Below are positions 33,794 to 43,671 of a DNA stretch of 64,000 nt, one piece after another. Source of the stretch: Serratia plymuthica. GTDB lineage: Bacteria > Pseudomonadota > Gammaproteobacteria > Enterobacterales > Enterobacteriaceae. The stretch is taken from assembly GCF_018336935.1 (NCBI RefSeq), contig NZ_CP068771.1, positions 372,001-436,000 of the forward strand, read 5' to 3'. Made by a program: the position numbers and the translations under genes. Under the pieces are notes generated by a model. That model worked only from the letters and a program-made list of their open reading frames with translations. It did not search any database and was not told where the DNA came from. The stretch's first letter is position 1. Every line of letters starts with the position of its first letter.

Positions 33794-33880
33794 TGGTGCG
33801 AAGAGAGGGACTTGAACCCTCACGTCCGTAAGGACACTAACACCTGAAGCTAGCGCGTCTACCAATTCCGCCACCTTCGC
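33794..33880 (-). tRNA. leuV: tRNA-Leu (anticodon CAG), proximal copy
   Basis: An 87-nt gene, identical in sequence to the distal copy. First of the operon; a strong promoter (TTGACG, TAGAAT) lies upstream at 33923-33950. Confidence 0.95.
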
Positions 33881-33922
33881 ATTCCAAGAAACATTACCGG
33901 AGTAACGTTACCACGGAGGCGA

Positions 33923-33950
33923 ATTCTAGAGATTTTGGCGGGTACGTCAA
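33923..33950 (-). promoter_or_regulatory. Promoter of the leu tRNA operon
   Basis: On the minus strand: -35 TTGACG (33950-33945), a 16-bp spacer, -10 TAGAAT (33928-33923), followed by a GC-containing discriminator (TCGCCTCCG), as expected of stringently controlled stable-RNA promoters. Confidence 0.7.
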
Positions 33951-33953
33951 TAG

Positions 33954-34898
33954 TTATTTCCCCTGTTTGCTGGCGTTTGCTGGAAAAACAGCCATATCGC
34001 TGCTTTTAGGGTTTTCAAACAGCCAAATCAGCCAGTCAATCAATACTCTTACCCGTGGCGCAAGGAATCGGCCGGGCGGATACATGATGTAAATCGGCAT
34101 TGGCGGCGGCGGCGTTTCCGCCAGCACTTCCACCAATTCCCCGTTTTCCAGCCACGGCGCCAACGAATAGCGCGCCGCCTGTATCAACCCCATGCCGGCG
34201 CGGCAGCCACTGGTGTAAGCATCGGCGCCGCTGACGCTCAGCCTGGCGGGCAGTTCGCGCCGTTCCACTTTTCCGTTGCGGCAAAATTCCAGCGGGTAAT
34301 CACGGTTGTTGGCGAGGGAAAAATACCCCACCGCGCGGTGTCGCTGCAGGTCGTCGATGGACTGCGGAACGCCGAGCGCCGCCAGATAAGCGGGAGAGGC
34401 GCAGGTCAATTGCGGCAGCATGGCGATGCGTCGCGCCACCAGGCTGTCGTCTTCGGTTTCCCAGGCGCGCAGCACGCAGTCCACGCCTTCGCGCAGCAGA
34501 TCCACGTGAGTGTCATTGGCGCCTAACGCCAGCGTAATGTCCGGGTAGCGCCGATAAAAATCATCCAGCGCCGGAATAACGATTTCACGCGCCAGCGAAT
34601 GCGGCATATCGATACGCACCTTGCCGGAAGGCTGCAGCTTATGGCTGCTGAACAGCGTATCCGCTTCTTCCAGCGCGCCCAGCAGCTGTATGCACCGCTG
34701 ATAATAGAGCGTGCCTTCGCTGGTCACCTGCACCTGACGGGTGGTGCGGATCAGCAGCCGTACGCCGAGGCGCAGCTCCAGCCGTTTCAGCACGTTGCTG
34801 ACCGTGGCGCGCGGCAGTTGCAAGCGCTCGGCCGCCTGGCTGAAGCTGCCCAGCTCGACGATACGAGTGAAAATACGCATGGCCTGAACCTGATCCAT
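33954..34898 (-). CDS. LysR-family regulator
   Basis: A 314-residue LysR protein with N-terminal helix-turn-helix (MDQVQAMRIFTRIVELGSFS, RLQLPRATVSNVLKRLELRL) and a substrate-binding domain. It belongs to the group with 'VRLLIRTTRQVQVTSEG', common next to oxidoreductases. The start at 34898 gives the family's usual beginning; in-frame upstream options at 34913 and 34943 have no ribosome site. It is divergent from the aldo/keto reductase at 35028 with 129 bp between, so it most likely regulates that gene. Confidence 0.87.
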   Translation of the reverse strand: MDQVQAMRIFTRIVELGSFSQAAERLQLPRATVSNVLKRLELRLGVRLLIRTTRQVQVTSEGTLYYQRCIQLLGALEEADTLFSSHKLQPSGKVRIDMPHSLAREIVIPALDDFYRRYPDITLALGANDTHVDLLREGVDCVLRAWETEDDSLVARRIAMLPQLTCASPAYLAALGVPQSIDDLQRHRAVGYFSLANNRDYPLEFCRNGKVERRELPARLSVSGADAYTSGCRAGMGLIQAARYSLAPWLENGELVEVLAETPPPPMPIYIMYPPGRFLAPRVRVLIDWLIWLFENPKSSDMAVFPANASKQGK

Positions 34899-35027
34899 TT
34901 TACCGTCCGTCATTGTTAGCGATTTTTGAACAGTGATGAGCAATCCGCATTATTTATCTTTGCAGGGTAAACAACCAGACTTTGTTGCAACACCACTCCG
35001 GTTAAAAAACAGCAAGAGGGCAGCACA

Positions 35028-36020
35028 ATGCAACAGCGCACATTAGGGTTTAACGGGCCGGTCGTTTCCGCTCTGGGTTTGGGATGCATGGGCATGAGCG
35101 ACTTTTACTCAACCGATTCCGATGAAAAAGAAGCCATTGCCACTTTGCACCGGGCACTGGAGTTGGGGGTAACCCTGCTGGATACCGCCGATATGTACGG
35201 GCCGCATACCAATGAGCAACTGATTGGCAAAGCGATCAAGGGCAAACGGGATCAGGTCTTTCTGGCCACCAAATTCGGCATTCTGCGCGATCCTGCCGAT
35301 CCCGCCGCCCGGGGCGTCAGCAGCCGGCCGGAATATATCCGCCGCTCGGTGGAGGGCAGCCTGCAGCGGCTTGGGGTTGAAGTGATAGATCTTTACTACC
35401 AGCACCGCGTGGATCCTGAAGTGCCGATTGAGGAAGTGGTTGGCACCATGGCGGACCTGATTAGCGAAGGTAAAATTCGTTATATCGGGCTGAGTGAGGC
35501 TTCGGTCGCCACGCTGGAGCGTGCGCACAAGGTACACCCGATTACCGCGTTGCAAACCGAATATTCTCTGTGGACGCGCGATGCCGAGCAGGGAACGTTG
35601 GCGGCCTGCTCGCGGCTGGGCATCGGCTTTGTGCCTTATAGCCCGCTGGGACGCGGTTTCCTGACCGGGGCGATCCGGCGGCCGGAGGATCTGGACGCCG
35701 ACGATTTCCGCCGCAGCAACCCGCGCTTCCAGGGCGAGAACTTTGCCCGCAATCTGGCGCTGGTGGAAAAGGTCACCGAGCTGGCGAAACGCAAAGGCGT
35801 CGCACCGTCACAGCTGGCGCTGGCCTGGGTATTGGCGCAGGGCGAACACATTGTGCCGATCCCGGGCACCAAACGCCGCCGTTATCTGGAGGAGAATATC
35901 GCGGCGGCTGAACTGACGCTGAGCGAGGCTGAACTGGCGGCGATTGAGGCGGTGTTCCCGTTCCAGGCGGCGGCTGGCCCGCGTTATGGCGCCGAGTCGA
36001 TGACCTACATCAACGGCTAA
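35028..36020 (+). CDS. Aldo/keto reductase
   Basis: A 330-residue NADPH-dependent (beta/alpha)8 oxidoreductase of the AKR family. [14 protein letters not shown], catalytic Asp-Tyr in [20 protein letters not shown], Lys in FLATKFGI, His in [14 protein letters not shown], and cofactor [12 protein letters not shown] near the end. Members reduce aldehydes such as methylglyoxal or aromatic aldehydes. It is divergent from the LysR gene. Substrate unknown. Confidence 0.88.
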   Translation: MQQRTLGFNGPVVSALGLGCMGMSDFYSTDSDEKEAIATLHRALELGVTLLDTADMYGPHTNEQLIGKAIKGKRDQVFLATKFGILRDPADPAARGVSSRPEYIRRSVEGSLQRLGVEVIDLYYQHRVDPEVPIEEVVGTMADLISEGKIRYIGLSEASVATLERAHKVHPITALQTEYSLWTRDAEQGTLAACSRLGIGFVPYSPLGRGFLTGAIRRPEDLDADDFRRSNPRFQGENFARNLALVEKVTELAKRKGVAPSQLALAWVLAQGEHIVPIPGTKRRRYLEENIAAAELTLSEAELAAIEAVFPFQAAAGPRYGAESMTYING

Positions 36021-36025
36021 AAAAA

Positions 36026-36049
36026 AGCGCAGCGTGAAAACGCTGCGCT
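36026..36049 (-). terminator. Intrinsic terminator of rsmC
   Basis: On the minus strand: AGCGCAGCGT, loop TTTC, ACGCTGCGCT, then a run of seven or more T. It is a perfect 10-bp stem 28 bp after the rsmC stop and just after the aldo/keto reductase stop, so it may serve both directions. Confidence 0.85.
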
Positions 36050-36077
36050 CTTGGCCATGATATTCGGCGGCTGGTGG

Positions 36078-37121
36078 TTATTTCTTTTTCTTCGCGTCGC
36101 GCGGCGCACGGGCGACGGTGGCTTGATACACCTTGAAGCGGCCGTTTTGCGCCAGCACTTCGTGGCTGCCGAAGGTGGCGTCCAGAATGTCCGGGTACGG
36201 CAGGAAGGCGTTGGCCACGATGCGCAGACGACCGCCTATCGGCAGGTGTTTTAACGCACCGCGGATCAGGGTTTCGGCTGCGGTCAGGCTGGTTTGCAGG
36301 CCATCGTGGAACGGCGGATTGGAGATGATCATGTCAAAGCGGCCGGTAATGTCGGAATAGACGTTACTGACGATCACTTCCCCTTCGATACCGTTGGCGG
36401 CCAGCGTAGCGCGGCTGGATTCCACTGCGGCGGCGTTCACGTCGCTGAGCGTCAGCTTCACCTTGGGCGAGAGTTTTGACAGCACCGAGGCCATCACGCC
36501 GGCACCACAACCCAGATCCAGCACTTTACCCTTCATGTGTTTTTCCAGGGTCGACAGCAGCAGCGAGCTGCCTACGTCCAGCCCATCGCGGCTGAACACG
36601 CCCGGCAGGGTTTTCACTTCCAGATCGTGCAACGGGTAGCTTTCCCACCAGTCGTCCAAATCAAATTCGGTTTGGGTATCCAGGCGGCCGTGATACAGGC
36701 CACAGCGACGGGCGCTGTCGATTTTCACCAAGGTGGCGTAGTCTTCAATTATCTGTTCCGCACTGCGCACGCCGCTGCGGTTCTCGCCGACCACGAACAC
36801 CTCTGCGCCCACCGGCAGCAACGCCAGAATGTTGCACAGCTGGAACTGCGCTTCCTGTTTGCTTTTCGGCCAGTAGTAGATCAGCGTATCGCATTCGGCG
36901 ACAAACTCGGCATCGAGGGTCAGACCGAACTGCACGTTGTCACCCATCGCCCGGTTCAGTAACTGCCAGTGATGGTATTGCTGGGTATGGACACGTACAT
37001 CCGCGGCTTCGAATTGGGCCGGCAGGCTGTCCTGCAGGTCACCGGCGAACAGTACGCGGCGTTCAATAAACTCATCACTGTGGCGCAGCATGACTTCACT
37101 GGCGGGGGTTAATGCAGACAT
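36078..37121 (-). CDS. rsmC: RsmC: 16S rRNA guanine-1207 N2-methyltransferase
   Basis: A 347-residue methyltransferase (E. coli 343) with a degenerate N-terminal domain and a C-terminal SAM-binding domain: [20 protein letters not shown], catalytic motif ISNPPFHDG. It methylates G1207 of 16S rRNA within 30S subunits. [18 protein letters not shown] at 37121 is the natural start. It is divergent from holD, as in E. coli. Confidence 0.94.
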   Translation of the reverse strand: MSALTPASEVMLRHSDEFIERRVLFAGDLQDSLPAQFEAADVRVHTQQYHHWQLLNRAMGDNVQFGLTLDAEFVAECDTLIYYWPKSKQEAQFQLCNILALLPVGAEVFVVGENRSGVRSAEQIIEDYATLVKIDSARRCGLYHGRLDTQTEFDLDDWWESYPLHDLEVKTLPGVFSRDGLDVGSSLLLSTLEKHMKGKVLDLGCGAGVMASVLSKLSPKVKLTLSDVNAAAVESSRATLAANGIEGEVIVSNVYSDITGRFDMIISNPPFHDGLQTSLTAAETLIRGALKHLPIGGRLRIVANAFLPYPDILDATFGSHEVLAQNGRFKVYQATVARAPRDAKKKK

Positions 37122-37277
37122 CGGTTTTTTGCTCCTGGAAATTAAGCTGGCGATTATAGAGCTTTGTGGCGATATGTTCGACGGGTTTGTTGGCGCAGGC
37201 CGCGCGGGTTTGTTAGCATAGCGCGGCGCATGGCAGGCATGGCGCACCGCAACGGGTAGATCCTGACAGGAATCGGC

Positions 37278-37715
37278 ATGGCATCAAAACGCGACTGGCT
37301 GTTACAACAACTGGGTATTACGCAGTGGACATTGCGCCGCCCGGGCGTGTTGCAGGGCGAAGTAGCGGTCAGCCTGCCGCCCGATGTGCGTTTGCTGGTG
37401 GTGGCGCAGCCGCTGCCCGAGCATAACGATCCGCTGTTTTGCGACGTGTTGCGCAGCCTGGGGCTGACCCCGGCGCAAACCTACGGCCTGACGCCGGACC
37501 AGGTAGCGATGCTGCCTGAGGATACCGAATGCAACAGTTGGCGGCTGGGCGTCGCGGAGCCGCTCGCGGTGGCCGGCGCACAACTACACAGCCCGGCACT
37601 GGCCGAGCTTTCCCTCGACGCGAGTGCCAAGCGCGCACTCTGGCAGCAGATTTGTCATCATGAACACTATTTCTACCCTGACGCCGGCCGATCTGGCCAC
37701 GGCATTCAAGATTGA
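37278..37715 (+). CDS. holD: HolD: DNA polymerase III psi subunit
   Basis: A 145-residue protein matching E. coli HolD (137): [55 protein letters not shown] and [14 protein letters not shown]. Psi binds chi and the clamp loader and links it to SSB. Its end overlaps rimI by 56 bases in another frame, the usual holD-rimI arrangement. Confidence 0.93.
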   Translation: MASKRDWLLQQLGITQWTLRRPGVLQGEVAVSLPPDVRLLVVAQPLPEHNDPLFCDVLRSLGLTPAQTYGLTPDQVAMLPEDTECNSWRLGVAEPLAVAGAQLHSPALAELSLDASAKRALWQQICHHEHYFYPDAGRSGHGIQD

Positions 37716-38103
37716 GCAGGCCAGCCACGCTTTTCCCTGGACGCAAGCCACTTTTGCCGGCAATCAGGGCGATCGTTACCTTAACCTGAAACTGGAAGCC
37801 GAAGGGCAGATGGCGGGCTTCGCCATTACCCAGATCGTGCTCGACGAAGCGACGTTGTTCAATATCGCGATTCATCCTGACTGGCAGCGTCGCGGGTTCG
37901 GCCGTTTTCTGCTGGAAGCGCTGATTGCGCAGTTGGAAGCCCGCGGTGTCGTCACGCTGTGGCTTGAAGTGCGCGCCTCTAACCGTGCGGCCATTGCGCT
38001 GTACGAAGATCTCGGCTTCAACGAAGTGACTCTCCGCCGCAATTACTACCCGAGCGCCAACGGGCGCGAAGATGCGATAGTGATGGCGCTGCCGCTGGCC
38101 TAG
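37660..38103 (+). CDS. rimI: RimI: ribosomal protein bS18 N-acetyltransferase
   Basis: A 147-residue GNAT acetyltransferase. [38 protein letters not shown] (the Q/RxxGxG/A acetyl-CoA loop) and VRASNRAAIALYEDLGFNE are typical. It acetylates the N-terminus of bS18. E. coli has yjjG between rimI and prfC; that gene is absent here. Confidence 0.94.
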   Translation: MNTISTLTPADLATAFKIEQASHAFPWTQATFAGNQGDRYLNLKLEAEGQMAGFAITQIVLDEATLFNIAIHPDWQRRGFGRFLLEALIAQLEARGVVTLWLEVRASNRAAIALYEDLGFNEVTLRRNYYPSANGREDAIVMALPLA

Positions 38104-38271
38104 CGGGTGTACCTAGCCTATCTTCCCCGCCGGGAAAAGCATTGATTGTCACCGGTTGACAAATCAGCGAAAATGCCCGGCTATTATCTTTTATTTACCG
38201 CTTTGCCTGGCGCCGTGCGCGGCGCGTTCTGATGATGTCGCAGGGCGGACTAACCGTAGAATCTGAAAAAC

Positions 38272-39861
38272 ATGTCTCCTAGTGAATTTGCCCGCGAAGT
38301 CTCGAAAAGAAGAACTTTCGCCATCATCTCGCACCCCGATGCCGGTAAAACCACCATTACCGAAAAGGTATTGCTGTTCGGACAGGCTATCCAGACCGCC
38401 GGTACGGTAAAAGGCCGCGGCTCGAACCAGCACGCCAAATCCGACTGGATGGAGATGGAAAAGCAGCGCGGTATTTCGATCACCACCTCGGTGATGCAGT
38501 TCCCGTACCGCGAATGTCTGGTTAACCTGCTGGATACCCCGGGGCACGAAGACTTCTCCGAAGATACCTACCGTACCCTGACCGCCGTTGACTGCTGTCT
38601 GATGGTGATTGACGCCGCGAAAGGCGTTGAGGATCGTACCCGTAAGCTGATGGAAGTTACCCGTCTGCGCGACACGCCGATCCTGACCTTTATGAACAAA
38701 TTGGACCGCGATATTCGCGATCCTATGGAAGTGATGGACGAGGTTGAGCGTGAGCTGAAAATCGCCTGTTCGCCAATCACCTGGCCTATCGGCTGCGGCA
38801 AGCTGTTCAAAGGGGTTTATCATCTGTACAAGGATGAAACCTACCTGTACCAGACCGGCAAAGGCCACACCATTCAAGAAGTGCGCATCGTCAAGGGCCT
38901 GAACAACCCGGAACTGGACGTCGCGGTTGGCGAGGATCTGGCCGCGCAGCTGCGTGAAGAGCTGGAACTGGTGCAAGGCGCTTCGCACGAGTTCGATCGC
39001 GACGCTTTCCTGAGCGGCGACTTGACGCCGGTGTTCTTCGGTACTGCGCTGGGCAACTTCGGCGTGGACCATATGCTGGACGGTTTGGTGACGTGGGCGC
39101 CTGCGCCGATGCCGCGCAAAACCGACACCCGCGAAGTGGTGGCTGCGGAAGATAAATTCACCGGCTTCGTGTTCAAGATCCAGGCCAATATGGATCCGAA
39201 ACACCGCGACCGCGTAGCCTTTATGCGTGTGGTTTCCGGCCGTTATGAGAAAGGCATGAAGCTGCGCCAGGTACGTACCGGCAAAGACGTGGTGATCTCC
39301 GATGCGCTGACCTTCATGGCGGGTGACCGCTCGCACGTGGAAGAGGCTTATCCTGGCGACATTATCGGCCTGCACAACCACGGCACCATTCAGATCGGCG
39401 ATACCTTCACCCAAGGTGAAAACATGAAGTTCACCGGTATCCCGAACTTTGCGCCGGAGCTGTTCCGCCGTATCCGTCTGCGCGATCCGCTGAAGCAGAA
39501 ACAGCTGCTGAAAGGCCTGGTTCAGCTGTCCGAAGAGGGGGCGGTGCAGGTGTTCCGGCCGATAGCCAACAACGATCTGATCGTCGGGGCTGTGGGTGTG
39601 CTGCAGTTCGACGTGGTGGTTGCACGCTTGAAAAGCGAATACAACGTGGAAGCCCTGTATGAGTCGGTCAACGTCTCGACCGCCCGTTGGGTCGAGTGCA
39701 GCGACGTGAAAAAATTCGAAGACTTCAAGCGCAAGTGCGAGCTTAACCTGGCGTTGGACGGCGGCGACAATCTGTCGTACATCGCGCCAACCATGGTTAA
39801 CCTGAATATCACACAGGAACGTTATCCGGAAGTGGTGTTCCGCAAAACGCGCGAACACTGA
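38272..39861 (+). CDS. prfC: PrfC: peptide chain release factor 3
   Basis: A 529-residue GTPase of the EF-G/RF3 class. G1 [15 protein letters not shown] (about 18-32), the [18 protein letters not shown] switch region, G3 [17 protein letters not shown]4 NKLD. It recycles RF1/RF2 from ribosomes after peptide release. Length equals E. coli RF3. Confidence 0.96.
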   Translation: MSPSEFAREVSKRRTFAIISHPDAGKTTITEKVLLFGQAIQTAGTVKGRGSNQHAKSDWMEMEKQRGISITTSVMQFPYRECLVNLLDTPGHEDFSEDTYRTLTAVDCCLMVIDAAKGVEDRTRKLMEVTRLRDTPILTFMNKLDRDIRDPMEVMDEVERELKIACSPITWPIGCGKLFKGVYHLYKDETYLYQTGKGHTIQEVRIVKGLNNPELDVAVGEDLAAQLREELELVQGASHEFDRDAFLSGDLTPVFFGTALGNFGVDHMLDGLVTWAPAPMPRKTDTREVVAAEDKFTGFVFKIQANMDPKHRDRVAFMRVVSGRYEKGMKLRQVRTGKDVVISDALTFMAGDRSHVEEAYPGDIIGLHNHGTIQIGDTFTQGENMKFTGIPNFAPELFRRIRLRDPLKQKQLLKGLVQLSEEGAVQVFRPIANNDLIVGAVGVLQFDVVVARLKSEYNVEALYESVNVSTARWVECSDVKKFEDFKRKCELNLALDGGDNLSYIAPTMVNLNITQERYPEVVFRKTREH

Positions 39862-39867
39862 TAGAAC

Positions 39868-39893
39868 AACAGGGCGCCTTAGGGCGCCCTGTT
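39868..39893 (+). terminator. Terminator of prfC
   Basis: AACAGGGCGCC, loop TTAG, GGCGCCCTGTT, an 11-bp stem 7 bp after the prfC stop, followed by GTTATGTT. Confidence 0.8.
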
Positions 39894-40391
39894 GTTATGT
39901 TAGCGCACTCATTCTGCTAATTAATAAATCTCCCTCATCAGTTCCTTTACCCCGCCGCCGCCAGGGTTTCACCGGTACTTCCTGCGTTTTCTGCCCTATG
40001 GTCTATATTTAACAGGGTATGGCGTATCCACTAAGCGTAATTAACTGCATTTTACTTTTTATTCAGAGAGTTATTCGGTAGTGTTGCCAATTAGAGACAG
40101 GTCGTTTTGTTAAAGATCAATAAGATAGCTAAAGTGTTGTTTTTGCAGGTTGTCATTGTCGCTTATTGGCGACATATTTCAGGTCAAACAATGAGCTATA
40201 TTTTATTTATTATTGATTTTTAACGGTATTTTATGATTGGCACAGGTGTTGCAATAATCCTTGTGTGACAGCAATCGTTTTAGCGTGAACGTTTGATCGT
40301 ATAGAAATCGTGAAGTATTTACTGAGTGGGCCGCATCATGGCGGCTGAAGGATCCGCAATCATTTGGATCCGTAACCAAAGGAAGAGATCG
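39894..40391. other. AT-rich upstream region of osmY, no gene seen
   Basis: About 500 bp without a credible gene; the one longer minus-strand frame has no ribosome site. The segment 40000-40300 is markedly AT-rich, as often seen before stress (RpoS)-controlled genes bound by H-NS. I could not fix a promoter. Confidence 0.5.
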
Positions 40392-41006
40392 ATGAAAAAT
40401 ACCAAATTTGCACAATCACTGATGGCTGTTGTTTTGGGTTTCGTACTGGTTAGTGGCAGCGCGCTGGCTGAAGATACGCTGCTCAATAAAGCGTCAAGTG
40501 CCGCTGATAGCGCGGGTGCCAAAATCGATAGCTCCATGAAAAAAGTTGACGGTTACATGGATGACAGCGCAACAACGGCTAAAGTTAAAAGTGCGCTGGT
40601 CGACGATAAAACTATCAAAAGCACCGACATTTCCGTGAAAACGGAAAAAGGCACCGTGACCCTGAGCGGTTTTGTCGGCAGCCAGGCGCAGGCCGAGCAC
40701 GCGGTTGAAGTGGCCGGCAAGGTGGACGGCGTGAAATCCGTCAGCGACAAGCTGCACGTGAAAGATGAAGCCAAACAGTCGGTGAAGGCTTACGCCGGTG
40801 ACACCGCAACCACCAGCGAACTGAAAGCCAAACTGCTGGCCGATGACATCGTGCCTTCGCGCAACGTGAAAGTAGAAACCACCGACGGTGTGGTGCAGCT
40901 TTCCGGCGAAGTGAAAACCCAGGCGCAGGCTGAACGCGCAGAGAGCATCGCCAAGGCTATCGACGGCGTGAAAAGCGTCAAGAACGACCTGGTCGTTAAG
41001 CCATAA
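40392..41006 (+). CDS. osmY: OsmY: periplasmic BON-domain stress protein
   Basis: A 204-residue secreted protein (E. coli 201). Signal peptide ends near VSGSALA-E; two BON domains follow ([20 protein letters not shown] ... and [20 protein letters not shown] ...), each ending with a GVKSV motif. It is a periplasmic chaperone-like protein induced by high osmolarity and stationary phase. The start at 40392 has GGAAGAGA upstream; the frame's upstream part is not coding. Confidence 0.94.
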   Translation: MKNTKFAQSLMAVVLGFVLVSGSALAEDTLLNKASSAADSAGAKIDSSMKKVDGYMDDSATTAKVKSALVDDKTIKSTDISVKTEKGTVTLSGFVGSQAQAEHAVEVAGKVDGVKSVSDKLHVKDEAKQSVKAYAGDTATTSELKAKLLADDIVPSRNVKVETTDGVVQLSGEVKTQAQAERAESIAKAIDGVKSVKNDLVVKP

Positions 41007-41039
41007 TTCTTAGTTCGCGTAACAACAAGCACCAGATCC

Positions 41040-41069
41040 TCCCGGGTTGGCCACGAGGTCAACCCGGGA
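41040..41069 (+). terminator. Hairpin after osmY
   Basis: TCCCGGGTTG, 10-base loop (with an inner GCC/GGT pair), CAACCCGGGA: a strong stem 33 bp after the osmY stop, without a T run. Confidence 0.65.
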
Positions 41070-41163
41070 TGTACCACCAAAAAAGAAATTAACCCGCAAC
41101 CTGAGGATGTCCGAGAAGGACGCAGGTTGTGATGATTTTTTTCACTATGGTAAGGAGAGGCTT

Positions 41164-41325
41164 ATGTTTCGTTGGGGCATTATCTTTTTAGTCATTGCAT
41201 TGATTGCGGCGGCGTTAGGTTTTGGGACGCTGGCGGGGACCGCCGCTTGGGCCGCAAAAATCGTCTTCGTCGTGGGTATTATCCTGTTCCTGATCAGCCT
41301 GTTTACCGGTCGCCGACGCCTGTAG
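41164..41325 (+). CDS. ytjA: YtjA: UPF0391 (DUF1328) small membrane protein
   Basis: A 53-residue protein, [20 protein letters not shown].., nearly identical in layout to E. coli YtjA, with two hydrophobic spans and a basic C-terminus (TGRRRL). Function unknown. RBS AAGGAGAGG. Same neighbour order as in E. coli (osmY-ytjA-yjjU). Confidence 0.93.
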   Translation: MFRWGIIFLVIALIAAALGFGTLAGTAAWAAKIVFVVGIILFLISLFTGRRRL

Positions 41326-41381
41326 ATCCCTTCAAAGTGTAACAAAGCTTGATTCCATTTCTTGCAGTAGGGAGGTGCGTC

Positions 41382-41567
41382 ATGAACAGCGACATCATCC
41401 TCGGACGCTGGAAACAGCTGAGGGGGCAGGTATGTCAGGCCGTGGCGGAATGGTCCGGCAGCGACTGCATTTGGTTGATGGGCAGCAATGACTGCCTCTC
41501 TGGCGTGCTGCAAGAGGATTACGGAAGAGAGCAAGACGAGGTATCCTCGGAACAAACGTCTCACTGA
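41382..41567 (+). CDS. Diverged CsbD-like small protein
   Basis: A 61-residue protein with GRWKQLRGQVCQAVAEWSG, DCIWLMGSNDCLSGVLQEDY and a polar C-terminus (GREQDEVSSEQTSH). The W-K-Q..G.V .. W .. D .. G ..D.L.G..Q..YG spacing is that of CsbD/YjbJ stress proteins, but three cysteines and tryptophans set it apart. RBS GGGAGG. It lies between ytjA and yjjU, where E. coli has nothing. Its stop is 10 bp before the yjjU start. Confidence 0.7.
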   Translation: MNSDIILGRWKQLRGQVCQAVAEWSGSDCIWLMGSNDCLSGVLQEDYGREQDEVSSEQTSH

Positions 41568-41577
41568 GGATACAGGG

Positions 41578-42699
41578 TTGGGATACAGAATACCCATCAC
41601 GCTCGGCAATATAGAACCGCTGGCGTATAAACCATACCGGCCCGGTAAAATGGCGTTGGTATGTGAAGGGGGCGGGCAGCGCGGCATTTTTACCGCCGGT
41701 GTGCTGGACGAGTTTCAGCGTGCCCGCTTTAACCCTTTTGACCTGATGATCGGTACTTCTGCCGGCGCGCAAAACCTCTCGGCCTTTATTTGCGGCCAGA
41801 TGGGCTATGCACGACGGGTCATCACCCGCTACACCACCACCGCTGACTTCTTTAACCCGCTGCGCTTTGTGCGCGGTGGGCACCTGATTGATCTCGATTG
41901 GCTGGTCGACACGACTTCGCAACACTTGCCGTTGGCGATGGACGTGGCCGAAAAGCACCTGGTTGATGGCCGTGAATTCCTGATGTGCGCCTGCCGCAGC
42001 GATGACTTCGAACCGACTTACCTGCCGGCGCAGCGTGACAGCTGGTTGCCGGCGATCAAAGCCTCCAGCGCCATCCCCGGCTTTTACCGCATGGGCGTAG
42101 AGCTGGACGGCGTCAGCTATCAAGACGGCGGCATCAGTGACGCTATCCCCGTTGAAGAGGCCTACCGCCGCGGCGCAGATACTATTGTGGTGATCCGCAC
42201 CGTGCCTTCTCAAATGTATTACACGCCGCAGTGGATGAAACGCATGGAGCACTGGCTGAGCGAAAGCAGCCTGCAGCAGATGGTGCGCATTCTGCAACAC
42301 CATGAGCAAAGCTATCACCGCATCCAGCAGTTTATTGAGAAACCGCCGGGCAAGCTGCGCATCTTTGAGATTTTCCCGCCCAAACCGTTGGCCAGCAATG
42401 CGTTGGGCAGCCGCTTGACGTCGCTGAATCAGGATTATCATTTGGGCCGTCGCTGTGGGCGCTACTTCCTGGCGACCGTTGGCCACTGGCTGATGCAGCA
42501 AGAGGAGCGGGACGGCATCAAAGTGAAAAAAGCGCTGTCGCGGCGTTTGCTCCAGCCGGAGAATGTCAGAATGCCATCGCCGATCATAACCGATGTCAAT
42601 CATCCGCAAGGCCTTGCGGCGCAGCCGGATGCCAGCCTGGTCGCGCCGAAAATTATCTTGCCGGGTGACGTGCCGCCGGGCGAGGGGGGCGGGCTGTGA
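41578..42699 (+). CDS. yjjU: YjjU: patatin-like phospholipase
   Basis: A 373-residue esterase of the patatin family. Oxyanion CEGGGQRGIFTAGVLDEF (about 27-44), nucleophile elbow GTSAGA, catalytic Asp in QDGGISDAIP (DGG). It matches E. coli YjjU through FEIFPPKPL. The start is TTG at 41578, with GAGG 8 bases upstream and LGYRIPITLGNI as the family's first residues. It overlaps yjjV by 4 bp. Confidence 0.9.
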   Translation: MGYRIPITLGNIEPLAYKPYRPGKMALVCEGGGQRGIFTAGVLDEFQRARFNPFDLMIGTSAGAQNLSAFICGQMGYARRVITRYTTTADFFNPLRFVRGGHLIDLDWLVDTTSQHLPLAMDVAEKHLVDGREFLMCACRSDDFEPTYLPAQRDSWLPAIKASSAIPGFYRMGVELDGVSYQDGGISDAIPVEEAYRRGADTIVVIRTVPSQMYYTPQWMKRMEHWLSESSLQQMVRILQHHEQSYHRIQQFIEKPPGKLRIFEIFPPKPLASNALGSRLTSLNQDYHLGRRCGRYFLATVGHWLMQQEERDGIKVKKALSRRLLQPENVRMPSPIITDVNHPQGLAAQPDASLVAPKIILPGDVPPGEGGGL

Positions 42700-43472
42700 G
42701 TCACGATTTTACCGACACCCACTGCCATTTCGATTTTCCGCCTTTCAGCGATCATGAGAGCGAGAGCCTGGCGCTGGCCGAACAAGCGGGTGTGCGGCGA
42801 ATTATCGTGCCGACGGTGACTGCCGATCGTTTTGTGCGGGTGTTGAAGCTGGCGCGCGATCATCAGCCACTGTATGCCGCGTTGGGGTTGCATCCCCTGT
42901 ATATTGCCCAGCATCAGGAGCCGCAGCTTGAGCAGTTGGCCGGGTTCCTGGCCAGCCGGCCGCCGAAGCTGGTGGCGGTTGGGGAGATAGGGCTCGATCT
43001 GTTCATGGAAAACCCGCAGTTTGAGCGCCAGCAGCGGTTGTTGATTGCCCAGTTGAAACTGGCAAAACAGCATGGTCTGCCGGTGATCCTGCACTCTCGC
43101 CGCTCGCACGATCAGCTGGCCGCCGCGCTGCGCCGCGTGCCAGTACCGCGCCGTGGCGTGGTCCATGGCTTTGCCGGCAGCCTGTCGCAGGCGCAGGCAT
43201 TTATTCGCCTGGGTTATTACATTGGCGTCGGCGGCACCATCAGTTATGAGCGCGCGCAGAAAACCCGCGGTGTGATGGCTCAATTGCCGCTGACCTCCCT
43301 GTTGCTGGAAACCGATGCGCCGGACATGCCGCTGGCCGGTTACCAGGGGCAACCTAACCGCCCCGAACGCGCCGCAGAGGTGTTCCAGATATTGTGCCAA
43401 CTGCGCCCGGAATCCCCTGATGACATTGCCGCTCACCTGCAGCACAACACCCACGCCCTGTTTCGCCTCTGA
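42696..43472 (+). CDS. yjjV: YjjV: TatD-family metal-dependent hydrolase
   Basis: A 258-residue TatD-type (beta/alpha)8 hydrolase or DNase. TDTHCHFDFPPFSDH (metal HxH), GEIGLDLF, PVILHSRRSHD, VHGFAGSL, LLETDAPDMPL are the ordered metal-site motifs. GTG start, coupled to yjjU. Confidence 0.92.
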   Translation: MSHDFTDTHCHFDFPPFSDHESESLALAEQAGVRRIIVPTVTADRFVRVLKLARDHQPLYAALGLHPLYIAQHQEPQLEQLAGFLASRPPKLVAVGEIGLDLFMENPQFERQQRLLIAQLKLAKQHGLPVILHSRRSHDQLAAALRRVPVPRRGVVHGFAGSLSQAQAFIRLGYYIGVGGTISYERAQKTRGVMAQLPLTSLLLETDAPDMPLAGYQGQPNRPERAAEVFQILCQLRPESPDDIAAHLQHNTHALFRL

Positions 43473-43492
43473 ACGATAAATGAGTTAAAAAG

Positions 43493-43508
43493 TGTGATTC
43501 ATATCACG
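43493..43508. promoter_or_regulatory. CRP site upstream of the nucleoside transporter
   Basis: TGTGATTCATATCACG matches TGTGA-N6-TCACA at 9 of 10 positions. It lies 164 bp before the transporter start, as expected for cAMP-CRP / CytR control of nucleoside uptake. Confidence 0.7.
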
Positions 43509-43671
43509 TTATAAGATTTTCATTTGCTTCCTGTTGTATGCATTTGTGACATAAATCGGAGCGGGGGGAGTCTCGCTCCGTATAATCGCACCCCGAAATC
43601 ACTTTTCAGCGGACCTCTCGTTTCTACCGGGTAGGGATGCATTTCTTTTTTTCGCAACAGGGATACTTTGC

